Assembly (NCBI RefSeq): GCF_002310495.1
Contig: NZ_CP023344.1
Span: 2,745,501-2,809,500 of the forward strand
DNA: 64,000 nucleotides
Reading direction: 5' to 3'
Source of the DNA: Nibricoccus aquaticus
GTDB taxonomy: Bacteria; Verrucomicrobiota; Verrucomicrobiia; Opitutales; Opitutaceae
Shown: positions 30,165 to 38,596 of the stretch, piece by piece
Layout: every line of letters begins with the position of its first letter
Position numbering within the stretch: the first letter of the stretch is position 1
Notes under the pieces: generated by a model
Told to the model about the DNA's origin: nothing
What the model saw: the letters and a program-made list of their open reading frames with translations, nothing else
Databases searched by the model: none
Made by a program: the position numbers and the translations under genes

Positions 30165-32183
30165 ATGTTCTACCCCGTGATTCGTGTCGTTGTGTGTGTG
30201 GCTGCGTTGATGTTTTGCGCGCGTGCGCAGGCGGAGACAGACGCTTTGCGTTGGAATAATCCTTTGGTGGAGCAGCGGGCTGATCCGCATGTGACTCTGG
30301 TGGATGGGCAATACCTGATGATCGCGACAGTGCCGGAGTATGATCGCATCGAGCTGCGGAAAGCGGCGACGCTCGATGGGCTCGGCAAGGCGGAGGAAAA
30401 GACGATCTGGAAGAAACACGCGAGCGGGCCGATGAGCGCGCACATCTGGGCGCCGGAGCTGCATCGCATCGGAGGGAAGTGGTACATCTATTTCGCGGCG
30501 GGGCGGGCGGAGAAGATTTGGGACATTCGCATCTATGTTTTGGAAAATGCGTCGGCAGATCCTTTCGCAGGCGAGTGGGTGGAGAAGGGGCAGATCAAGA
30601 CGCAGTTCGAGACGTTCTCGCTGGATGCGACGACGTTTGAGCATCGCGGGACGCGTTACCTCGTGTGGACGGATCGCGATCCGAAGATCAAGGGGACGAA
30701 CATCTATCTCGCGAAGATGGACACGCCGTGGTCGCTGACGGGACCGCAGGTGTTGATCTCGAAACCGGAGCTGCCGTGGGAGCAGATCCGGCATTGGGTG
30801 AATGAGGGGCCGGCGGTGTTGATGCGGAACGGGAAGATTTTCGTGACGTACTCGGCGAGCGGGACGGGGGCGGAGTATTGTCTGGGGCTGCTGACGGCGG
30901 AGGAAGGCGCGGATTTATTGGATGCGAAGTCGTGGAAGAAGGCGCAGTCGCCGGTGTTTGTGGCAAACGACGCGACGAGCCAGTTTGGGCCGGGGCATAA
31001 CAGCTTCACGACGTCGGTGGACGGGAAGACGGACATTTTGGTCTATCATGCGCGGAACTATCGGGAGATCGGTGGCGATCCGTTGAAGAATCCGGACCGG
31101 CACACGCGGGCGCAGGTGGTGCGCTGGAAGGCGGATGGATCGCCGGATTTTGGCGTGCCGGTTCCGGATGGGGCGTACGATGCGGCGACGGAGAAAACGG
31201 TTGTTGGGAAGCTGACGGCGAACGCGAAGCCGCGCGGGAAGGTGGCGGCGAAGCCGGTGTTTCGGGATCGTGTGCATGACGGCGCGGCGGACCCGGTTGT
31301 TATCTGGAATCGTGCGGAGAAAAAGTGGTTCATGTTTTATACGAACCGGCGGGCGAATGTGTCGGCGCTGGATGGCGTGACGTGGGTTCACGGGACGAAG
31401 ATCGGGATCGCGGAGTCGGTCGATGATGGGGCGACGTGGACCTATCGCGGGACGGCGAACATCCCGCATGGGGGCGAGGGGATGACGCATTGGGCTCCGG
31501 AGGTGATTGAGGCGGGCGGGAAGTATCACATGTACCTGACGTTCGTGCCGGGGATTTTCACGGACTGGAAACACCCGAGGGACATCGTGCATCTCACGAG
31601 CAAGAATCTGGTGGATTGGGAGTATCGCTCCACGTTGAAGCTGGCGTCGGATCGCGTGATCGATGCGTGTGTGATCGCGCTGCCGGAAGGCGGCTGGCGG
31701 ATGTGGTACAACAACGAGCGCGACGGGAAATCGATCTACTACGCGGACAGCGCGGATCTGGAAAACTGGACGGACAAAGGAAAGGCGGTGGGCGATCAGG
31801 CGGGCGAGGGGCCGAAGGTGTTTCGGTGGCGCGGGGCGTATTGGATGATCACGGACGTGTGGCGCGGGCTGGGGGTTTACCGCTCGGACGATTTGGTCAA
31901 TTGGGCGCGGCAGGGCGGCGATAATCTTCTCCAACATCCGGGCAAGGGTGAGGATGACGGTGTGAAGGGCGGGCATGCCGACGTCGTGATCAGTGCGGAC
32001 CGGGCGTACCTTTTCTACTTCACGCATCCGGATCGGAAACCGGAGCGCTCGAACACCGATGGAATCGGGCCGCGGCGGAGTTCGCTGCAAGTTGTAGAGC
32101 TTTTCGAGAAGGACGGTGTGCTGAGCTGCGATCGCGATCTGCCGACGTACGTGGAGTTGTTGTCGATAAATCCGAACAAGTGA
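30165..32183 (+). CDS. Secreted double beta-propeller protein: GH43 followed by a second GH43-like propeller
   Basis: The start at ATG 30165 gives 672 residues with a signal peptide (MFYPVIRVVVCVAALMFCAR); the frame reaches upstream to 30102 but that adds an Arg-rich stretch. The first propeller (about 25-345) is a GH43 of exo-arabinofuranosidase style, with Asp in RADPHVTLVDG, Asp in FSLDATTFEH, Glu in VNEGPAVLM and His in FGPGHNSF. The second propeller (about 375-670) has its own acidic set, Asp in HDGAADPVVI, Asp in RVIDACVIA and Glu in GEGPKVFRW, plus His in GGHADVV, so both halves may be active. Tandem GH43 fusions are known but the second half is only distantly like GH43. It probably strips arabinan side chains. 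Confidence 0.85.
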   Translation: MFYPVIRVVVCVAALMFCARAQAETDALRWNNPLVEQRADPHVTLVDGQYLMIATVPEYDRIELRKAATLDGLGKAEEKTIWKKHASGPMSAHIWAPELHRIGGKWYIYFAAGRAEKIWDIRIYVLENASADPFAGEWVEKGQIKTQFETFSLDATTFEHRGTRYLVWTDRDPKIKGTNIYLAKMDTPWSLTGPQVLISKPELPWEQIRHWVNEGPAVLMRNGKIFVTYSASGTGAEYCLGLLTAEEGADLLDAKSWKKAQSPVFVANDATSQFGPGHNSFTTSVDGKTDILVYHARNYREIGGDPLKNPDRHTRAQVVRWKADGSPDFGVPVPDGAYDAATEKTVVGKLTANAKPRGKVAAKPVFRDRVHDGAADPVVIWNRAEKKWFMFYTNRRANVSALDGVTWVHGTKIGIAESVDDGATWTYRGTANIPHGGEGMTHWAPEVIEAGGKYHMYLTFVPGIFTDWKHPRDIVHLTSKNLVDWEYRSTLKLASDRVIDACVIALPEGGWRMWYNNERDGKSIYYADSADLENWTDKGKAVGDQAGEGPKVFRWRGAYWMITDVWRGLGVYRSDDLVNWARQGGDNLLQHPGKGEDDGVKGGHADVVISADRAYLFYFTHPDRKPERSNTDGIGPRRSSLQVVELFEKDGVLSCDRDLPTYVELLSINPNK

Positions 32184-32283
32184 GCGGGCGGCGCTGCGAG
32201 AAGCACGCAGGTTGGTTGTCCCGCTACAGCCGTTCAGGGAAGACGAGGGCTCTTGCATGCAGGGTGAGTTCCGGGGCGAGCGT

Positions 32284-32303
32284 GGACGACACGGAGGTCG
32301 TCC
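32284..32303. repeat. Hairpin repeat, GGACGAC type
   Basis: Arms GGACGAC and GTCGTCC with a short spacer are followed by CTCCA. It lies in the 274-base gap before GH105, which also contains a partial copy of the GGCGGCGCTGCG element at about 32188. No gene is seen in 32184-32457. Confidence 0.5.
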
Positions 32304-32457
32304 CTCCACAGCCGGACATGACTTCATCTGGACGGCTCCAGGCGGACCGGGCGTGGGCGGTGCGTTTACTGTCAACATGACAAATCCAGGCTCTGGCGTC
32401 AGCGCAGGCTCGTCGGGGCGCAACCAATCGGGTCTTCGTTCGTCTCCGCACTGCGCC

Positions 32458-33903
32458 ATGCACTCTCTTACCCCACGGTTTCTTGCTGCGGCGCTGATGG
32501 GCGCTGCGTTCACGATTTCGTCGCAGGCCCAGCCTGCGGCTCAGGCAACGCCAGCGGTGGAGTCGCGGCCTGACGCGCAGACGTTGTCAGCGATCAACGC
32601 GGGGCGGAATCCGCCGGCGTATCCGGTTCCTTATGCGCCGGCGTCGGTCGCGGAGATCGCGGAGGTTTTGAATCGCGTTCATGGTTATCTGGCGGCGGTG
32701 ACGCCGGCGAAGTTGGTGGATCGGGCGACGCAGGCGGAGATCACGGATTTTTCGAAACCGCTGACGAACGCGGTGGTGGCGCGGGGGGATTTTCAGCTGA
32801 CGAGCTACGAGTGGGGCGTGACGTACTCAGGCATGTGGCTGGCGGCGGAGGTGACGGGGGAGGCGAAGTACCGGGAGTATGTGGCGGAGCGTTTTAAGTT
32901 TATCGCGGAAAAGGCGCCGTTGTTTGCGGCGGCGGTGGCGAATCTGCCGGAGGTGGCGGTGGGGGCGCGGGCTCCGGAGGCTTGGCGGACGCCGTTCCGG
33001 CAGGTGAATGCGCCGCACTCGCTCGATGACTCTGGCGCGATGGCGGCGGCGATGATCAAGGCCGCGCGCGGGGGCGTGCAGGCGGAGGCGTTGAGGCCTA
33101 TGATCGAGCGTTATCTGAACTGGATTTCGACCCAGCAGTTTCGTCTGCCGGACGGAACGCTGGCGCGGAATCGTCCGCTGGAGAATTCACTGTGGCTGGA
33201 CGATCTCTACATGAGCGTGCCGGCGCTGGCGCAGATGGGCGCGCTGACGGGGGACGGGAAGTATTTCGACGATGCGGTGAAGCAGATCGTGCAGTTTTCG
33301 GAGCGGATGTTTGTCGGGGAAAAGGGGCTCTACATGCACGGGTGGATTGGCGGGATGGAGCCGCATCCGGTGTTTCACTGGGGGCGGGCGAATGGGTGGG
33401 CGATCCTGGCGATGACGGAGCTGTTGAATGTGCTGCCGGTTGAACATCCGGGGCGGGAGAAGGTGCTGACGATTTACCGGGCGCATGTGCGCGGGATCGC
33501 AGCGACGCAGGGCGGGGCGGGGTTGTGGCATCAGTTGATGGACCGGACGGATTCTTATCTGGAGACGTCGGCGACGGCGATTTTTACCTACTGCATCGCG
33601 CGGGGGATCAACGAAGGCTGGCTCGATGCGCACGCATATACGCCGATGGTTTCGCTGGGATGGAATGCGGTTGCGAAGCAGGTGAATGCGAAGGGGCAGG
33701 TGGAGAATGTGTGCGTGGGGACGGGGATGGGGTTCGACCCGGCGTTTTATTATTACCGTCCGGTCAGCGTGTACGCGGCGCATGGGTACGGGCCGGTGTT
33801 GCTGGCGGGCGCGGAGATGATCGCGTTGCGGAAGGGCAAAGGAGCACAGGCGCTGGTGAGCGATGGGGCGGTGCAGAAGGAGCCGGCGAAGTCGCGGCAT
33901 TGA
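32458..33903 (+). CDS. Secreted unsaturated rhamnogalacturonyl hydrolase, GH105
   Basis: ATG 32458 opens a signal peptide (MHSLTPRFLAAALMGAAFTI), giving 481 residues; the upstream extension to 32212 is repeat DNA. The (alpha/alpha)6 barrel has the YteR-like motifs SLWLDDLYMSVPALAQMG, whose Asp pair contains the proposed catalytic Asp, HWGRANGWAILAMTEL, and GGAGLWHQLMDRTDSYLETS. GH105 removes the 4,5-unsaturated galacturonic acid left by rhamnogalacturonan or pectate lyases. No lyase gene is seen in the window. The presence of an export signal is notable because YteR-type enzymes are often cytoplasmic. GH115 follows 69 bases downstream. Confidence 0.93.
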   Translation: MHSLTPRFLAAALMGAAFTISSQAQPAAQATPAVESRPDAQTLSAINAGRNPPAYPVPYAPASVAEIAEVLNRVHGYLAAVTPAKLVDRATQAEITDFSKPLTNAVVARGDFQLTSYEWGVTYSGMWLAAEVTGEAKYREYVAERFKFIAEKAPLFAAAVANLPEVAVGARAPEAWRTPFRQVNAPHSLDDSGAMAAAMIKAARGGVQAEALRPMIERYLNWISTQQFRLPDGTLARNRPLENSLWLDDLYMSVPALAQMGALTGDGKYFDDAVKQIVQFSERMFVGEKGLYMHGWIGGMEPHPVFHWGRANGWAILAMTELLNVLPVEHPGREKVLTIYRAHVRGIAATQGGAGLWHQLMDRTDSYLETSATAIFTYCIARGINEGWLDAHAYTPMVSLGWNAVAKQVNAKGQVENVCVGTGMGFDPAFYYYRPVSVYAAHGYGPVLLAGAEMIALRKGKGAQALVSDGAVQKEPAKSRH

Positions 33904-33937
33904 GGGTGCGATGACGACGCGACGGAAAACGGAGTCG

Positions 33938-33975
33938 GAATTTTGGACAGGATTAAGAAGATTAACGGGATTATG
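33938..33975. repeat. ACAGGATTAA-type dispersed repeat overlapping a start codon
   Basis: GAATTTTGGACAGGATTAAG then AAGATTAACGGGATTATG runs up to and into the GH115 ATG at 33973. Here the repeat reads in the same direction as the gene, whereas at 20336, 23356 and 24515 it reads opposite to the genes. Confidence 0.65.
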
Positions 33976-36582
33976 AAGAACGCTCGAAGGACTTGGATGG
34001 CTGGTGTGGTCGTGTGGGTTGTTGTGTGCGCGCGTGTGCTCGCGGCGGATTGGGTGAGCGAGACGGCGACGGTGGGGAGTTTCGCGCTGGCGGGCGAGGG
34101 GCGGGCGGCGGTGGTTGTGGTGGCGGAGGGAGAGTTTCAGGCAGTGGCGCTGGCGGTGGCGGATTTTGCGGCGGATGTGGAGCGCGTGAGCGGTGTGAAG
34201 CCGGCGGTGAAGACGGTGAGCGCGGGGAAGGTGGACGCGGCCGAAGCGGCGGCGCTGACGAAGGCGGGTGGCGGGATGGTGTTGGTCGGGACGTTGGGGA
34301 AAAATCCGTGGATCGATGCGTTGGTAGCGGAGGGGAAGTTGGAGGTGTCGAAGGTGCGCGGGCATTGGGAGACGTTTTTGATCGCGACGGTGGAGAAGCC
34401 ATTCGCGGGTGTGGAGCGGGCGTTGGTGATTGTGGGGAGCGACCGGCGGGGGACGGCGTTTGGGGTTTATGAGTTGTCGCAGGCGATCGGGGTGTCGCCG
34501 TGGCATTGGTGGGCGGATGTGGTGCCGGAGAAAAAGACGGCGCTGCATGTGGCGGCGGGCGTGCGGAAGCTGGGGCCGCCGTCGGTGAAGTACCGGGGGA
34601 TTTTTATCAACGACGAGGACTGGGGCTTGCAGCCGTGGGCGGCACAGACGTTCGAGCCGGAGAATGGCGGGATCGGGCCGAAGACCTATGAGAAGGTTTT
34701 CGAGTTATTGCTGCGTTTGAAGGCGAACACGCTGTGGCCGGCGATGCATGCGTGTACGAAGCCGTTTAACGCGGATCCTCGGAATGCGGCGCTGGCGGAG
34801 GCGCGCGGGATCGTGATGGGGTCATCACACGTGGAGCCGATGTTGCGCAATAACGTGGGCGAGTGGACGGCAGCGAAGGACACGTATAACTACGCGACGA
34901 ACCGGGAGGGCGTGCTGGGTTATTGGGAGGAGCGGATGAAGACGAACGCGACGTATGAAAGTGTGTTCACGCTGGGGATGCGCGGTATCCATGATTCGGG
35001 GATGCAGGGCGGCGGGACGCCGGCAGAGCAGATCGCGCGGTTGGAGAAAATTTTCGCGGACCAACGTGCGTTGATCGCGAAGTACGTGAAGCCGGAGGTA
35101 GAGCAGGTGCCGCAGATGTTCTGTGCGTACAAGGAAGTGCTCGGGCTATTTCGGGGAGGGCTGAAAGTGCCGGATGACGTAACGGTGGTTTTTCCGGACG
35201 ATAATTTTGGGTATATCCGGGATTTTCCGTCGGAGACGGAGCGCGGGCGGAAAGGCGGGTTTGGGGTTTATTATCATATCTCGTATCTGGGGCGTCCGCT
35301 ATCGTATCTGTGGCTTAACACGACGCCGCCGGCGCTGATCTGGTCGGAGATGCGCAAGGCGTACGATCACGGTGCGGACCGGCTGTGGATCGTGAATGTG
35401 GGCGACATCAAGCCGGCGGAGATCGGGACGGAGTTTTTCCTGCAGATGGCGTGGGATATCGAGCGGTGGAATCGGGAGAACCTGCCGGAGTTTTTGGTCG
35501 AGTGGGCGGCGCGGGAGTTTGGGCGCGAGTATGCGAAAGAAATCGCGGCGATCATGGAGGAATACTACCGGCTTAATTTTGCGCGGAAGCCGGAGCATTT
35601 GCAGTGGTGGCTGCCGCGTGGGGAGGAGCCGCGGCCGAGTGGGTGGACGGAGGATGAGGTTCGTCAGCAGATAGAGGCTTTTGCTGCGATCAGCCCTCGC
35701 GCCTCCGAGATACATGAGAAGCTCGGACGCAACGCTGATGCGTTTTATCAACTCGTGGAATATCCTGTGATAGGGTCGACGTTGGCGAACATTCGCTACT
35801 TTTCAGGCGAGCTTCAGGCGATTTCACGGGCAGAGGTTGTTCCAGATGCGCGCGTTAACGGAAGCGATGGAGTCTGGCGTTTTTCTTTTTCGTCTCACGC
35901 AGCGGAAGATTCGGATAAGTCACTGATCGGGTTTACCGAGAAATTCGGGGAAATCGCCGGTGGCAAATGGCGCGGGTTCATGCGGCTGGAGCCGGCGGAT
36001 GATGATTGGAAGTCGATGCGGATCGCGCCGTGGAAGGTGCCGACCTTTTCGAAGGAAGCGGTGGCGAAGGTGAAAGAGGCGCGCGGAGCGGAGCCGTTGG
36101 CGGTGTTTGCAGCGAAAGAGTTTTCGGCGCGCAAAGTCGGGCGGGGCGAGGTGGCGTGGCAGGTGGTGCCGGGGTTGGGGCGGTCGGGCAATGCGGTGAC
36201 GTTGTTTCCGCTGAATGCTGCGAGTTTCGATTTGAGTCGGGATGCGGCGAGCGCGCCGTTCCTGGAGTATGCGGTGGAGTTTCCGGCGGCGGGGACGTTT
36301 TCGGTGCGGGTGCATTTGCTGCCGACTCATGCGCTGGTGAGCGGGCGTGGGTTGCGGTTTGGGCTCGGCGTGGACGATGCGGCACCGCAGGTGGTGACGC
36401 TGGATGTCGGCGATGGCGGGCCGACGTGGGCGCAAGGGGTGCTCGCGGGTGAACGCTTGGTGACGGCGTCGGTCGAAGTGAATGCGGCGGGAACGCGGGC
36501 GCTGCGTATTTACGGAGTTGATGCGGGGGTGGTGATTGATCGCATAGAGATCGGCGCCGTGGCCGCGCCGGCGATTCCCTGA
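33973..36582 (+). CDS. Secreted GH115 alpha-glucuronidase
   Basis: The start at ATG 33973 (MKNARRTWMAGVVVWVVVCA) gives 869 residues with a signal peptide; ten residues further up would translate a dispersed repeat. Conserved GH115 stretches include VGVSPWHWWADV-like text (AIGVSPWHWWADVVPEKKTA), KYRGIFINDEDWGLQPW, LLLRLKANTLWPAMH and FGVYYHISYLGRPLSYLW. GH115 enzymes release 1,2-linked (4-O-methyl)glucuronic acid from xylan and act on large polymers. A C-terminal beta-rich domain of about 200 residues is present, as is usual. Codons end strongly in G, unlike the C-ending genes at the left of the window. It is 5 bases upstream of the tandem CE12 gene and probably co-transcribed with it and GH105. 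Confidence 0.93.
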   Translation: MKNARRTWMAGVVVWVVVCARVLAADWVSETATVGSFALAGEGRAAVVVVAEGEFQAVALAVADFAADVERVSGVKPAVKTVSAGKVDAAEAAALTKAGGGMVLVGTLGKNPWIDALVAEGKLEVSKVRGHWETFLIATVEKPFAGVERALVIVGSDRRGTAFGVYELSQAIGVSPWHWWADVVPEKKTALHVAAGVRKLGPPSVKYRGIFINDEDWGLQPWAAQTFEPENGGIGPKTYEKVFELLLRLKANTLWPAMHACTKPFNADPRNAALAEARGIVMGSSHVEPMLRNNVGEWTAAKDTYNYATNREGVLGYWEERMKTNATYESVFTLGMRGIHDSGMQGGGTPAEQIARLEKIFADQRALIAKYVKPEVEQVPQMFCAYKEVLGLFRGGLKVPDDVTVVFPDDNFGYIRDFPSETERGRKGGFGVYYHISYLGRPLSYLWLNTTPPALIWSEMRKAYDHGADRLWIVNVGDIKPAEIGTEFFLQMAWDIERWNRENLPEFLVEWAAREFGREYAKEIAAIMEEYYRLNFARKPEHLQWWLPRGEEPRPSGWTEDEVRQQIEAFAAISPRASEIHEKLGRNADAFYQLVEYPVIGSTLANIRYFSGELQAISRAEVVPDARVNGSDGVWRFSFSSHAAEDSDKSLIGFTEKFGEIAGGKWRGFMRLEPADDDWKSMRIAPWKVPTFSKEAVAKVKEARGAEPLAVFAAKEFSARKVGRGEVAWQVVPGLGRSGNAVTLFPLNAASFDLSRDAASAPFLEYAVEFPAAGTFSVRVHLLPTHALVSGRGLRFGLGVDDAAPQVVTLDVGDGGPTWAQGVLAGERLVTASVEVNAAGTRALRIYGVDAGVVIDRIEIGAVAAPAIP

Positions 36583-36587
36583 ATTTT

Positions 36588-38287
36588 ATGATGAAGAAGA
36601 TACTGACGGCTTTGGGTTTTAATGCGCGTTTACTGGCCCTTGGGTTGGTGGCGTCCGTGTGTGCGTTCGCGAGCGAGGAGCAGCGTGTGGTGGAGAAGAT
36701 CGAGGCGGGGCCGGCGCAGGTGTTGAATGCGGCGCTGCCGACGTTGTGGGTGGCGGGTGACTCGACGGCGGCGAATGGGAATCCGAACGCGACGGGGTGG
36801 GGGAAACCGCTGCCGACGTTTTTTGACGCGACGAAGATCAATGTGGCGAACCGCGCGCGGGGGGGCGGAGCAGCAAGACGTTTGTCACGGAAGGTCTGTG
36901 GGATCAGATATTGCAGGAGCTGAAAGCGGGCGATGTGGTATTGATTCAGTTTGGACACAACGACAGCGGGGCGGTTTTTACCGGGAAGGCGCGGGCGTCG
37001 TTGCCGGGGCTGGGTGAAGAGACTCAGGAAGGGAGGTTGCCGGATGGGAAGGTGGAGACGGCGCGGACGTTTGGCTGGTACATGCGGAAGATGATTGGCG
37101 ACGTGAAGGCGAAGGGGGCTCGGCCGGTATTGTTGTCGCTGACGATCCGGCAGCGTTGGGAGAACGGAAAAGTGGAGCGGGCGAGCGGGAAGTATAGTCA
37201 GTGGACGGCGGAGCTGGCGAAGAGCGAGGGGGCGGCGTTCATCGATCTCTCGACGATGATCGCGGACCGGTATGACGAGCTCGGTGAGGAGAAGGTGAAG
37301 GCGTTTTTCCCGAAGGACTATGTTCACACGGGGCCGGAGGGGGCGGAGCTGTCGGCGTCACTGGTAGTGGCGGGGTTGAAGGGACTGCCGACGAACCCGT
37401 TTGGGACGGTGGAGCCGTATTCGGAAAAGGGGCACGCGGTGGAGGCATCGCCTTTGACGGTACTGGATGCGCCGAAACCGGCGGCGAGAGCGGCGCGTGA
37501 ACGGAAGCCGCTGCCGGTGCCGGCGAATGTGGCGTTGCCGTCGCTTTTCCTGATTGGCGATTCGACGGTGAGGAATGGGCAGGGCGATGGCGCAAACGGT
37601 CAGTGGGGTTGGGGCGAGCCGGTGGTGGCTTACTTTGATGCGACGAAGATCAATGTGGTGAATCGGGCGGTGGGCGGCTTGAGCAGCCGGACGTATTTGA
37701 CCGGCGGGCATTGGGAGAAGGTGCTCGGGATGATCAAGCCGGGGGATTTTGTGATCATGCAGTTTGGCCACAACGACAGCAGTGCGGTGAACGACAACAC
37801 GCGAGCGCGCGGGACGATCAAAGGCACGGGCGAGGAGACGGAGGAGATCGACAATGCGCTCACGAAGCAGCGCGAGGTGGTGCATACGTACGGCTGGTAC
37901 CTCAGGAAGTTCATCGCGGAGGCGCGGGCGAATGGGGCGACGGCGATCGTGTGTTCGCCGGTGCCTCGGAAGAAGTGGAGCGAGTCGGAGGCGGGGCTGA
38001 AGACGGTTGTGCGTGGGACGGGCAGTTATGCGACGTGGGCGGAAGTGGTCGCGACAGAGACGGGCGTGGCGTTTGTGCCGCTCAATGAGATCATCGCGCG
38101 CCGGTACGATTCGCTGGGAGTGGAGGCGGTGAACGGACTTTTCGGTGACGAACACACGCACACGAACCGGCTGGGAGCGGAATTGAACGCGGGGTGCGTG
38201 ATCGCGGGGTTGAAGGCGCTGAATGAAAATCCGCTGGCGGCGTTTCTGAGTGTGGAGGCGGCGAAGGTGGAGTCGTTTGTGCCGTGA
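36588..38287 (+). pseudogene. Tandem two-domain CE12 rhamnogalacturonan acetylesterase, frameshifted at a G7 run
   Basis: The gene begins with a signal peptide at 36588 (MMKKILTALGFNARLLALGL) and encodes two SGNH domains. The first has WVAGDSTAAN, then the frame breaks in the run of seven G at 36859-36865. Adding one G restores ARGGRSSKTFVTEGLWDQ, which is exactly the GGRSS block expected, and joins the rest (QFGHNDSG, DYVHTGPEGAELSA). The second domain, about 37540-38250, is complete: IGDSTVRNG, GGLSSRTYL, QFGHNDSS and DEHTHTNRLGAELNA. As written, the first frame stops at 36923, and the second could restart at 36911 but without signal peptide or catalytic Ser of domain one. Possible causes are a sequencing error, a real pseudogene or a slippage-switchable tract. 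It follows GH115 by 5 bases. Confidence 0.88.
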
Positions 38288-38596
38288 TCGGACTCTGTGT
38301 GGAGTCATACGTTAATGGGAAATTGATCCGTGTTTCACGCCGCGTCGGTGTGGATGTTTGTGAGATGTCTGAAAAATACGTCCTGTACGGTCCGATTCGT
38401 ACTGGATGATTCTAAGAGCACTCGCGGATGGGAATATTCGCTCTTCGTATGTCAGCCAAGTTCAGCCCCAACCCTGACTGCGTCCGCTAACAGGCGCATT
38501 TTCTTAAATCACGTTTCCCTGCGAACTGTTGCTGACCGAGCACTCCTCAGCCGTGTCGCTACGATTTTTCAGTCGTTAGTCCGATCCAAACAAACT
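38288..38596. other. 309-base leader before the TonB-dependent receptor gene
   Basis: No coding region is supported here. The stretch is less GC-rich than its surroundings and reads continuously in the receptor frame only by chance, with no signal-peptide-like start. A small palindrome (GACTC/GAGTC, 38291-38306) follows the CE12 stop. The promoter of the receptor should lie here, but no convincing -35/-10 pair could be picked. A regulatory leader is possible. Confidence 0.4.

Noticed and set aside
36859-36865. Programmed ribosomal frameshifting at the G7 run
   Set aside because: No stimulatory structure or Shine-Dalgarno-like element was evident, and secreted esterases are not known to use it; a one-base loss is simpler.
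38330-38596. N-terminal extension of the TonB-dependent receptor
   Set aside because: The extra 89 residues are Cys/Arg-rich and would bury the clear signal peptide that starts at 38597.
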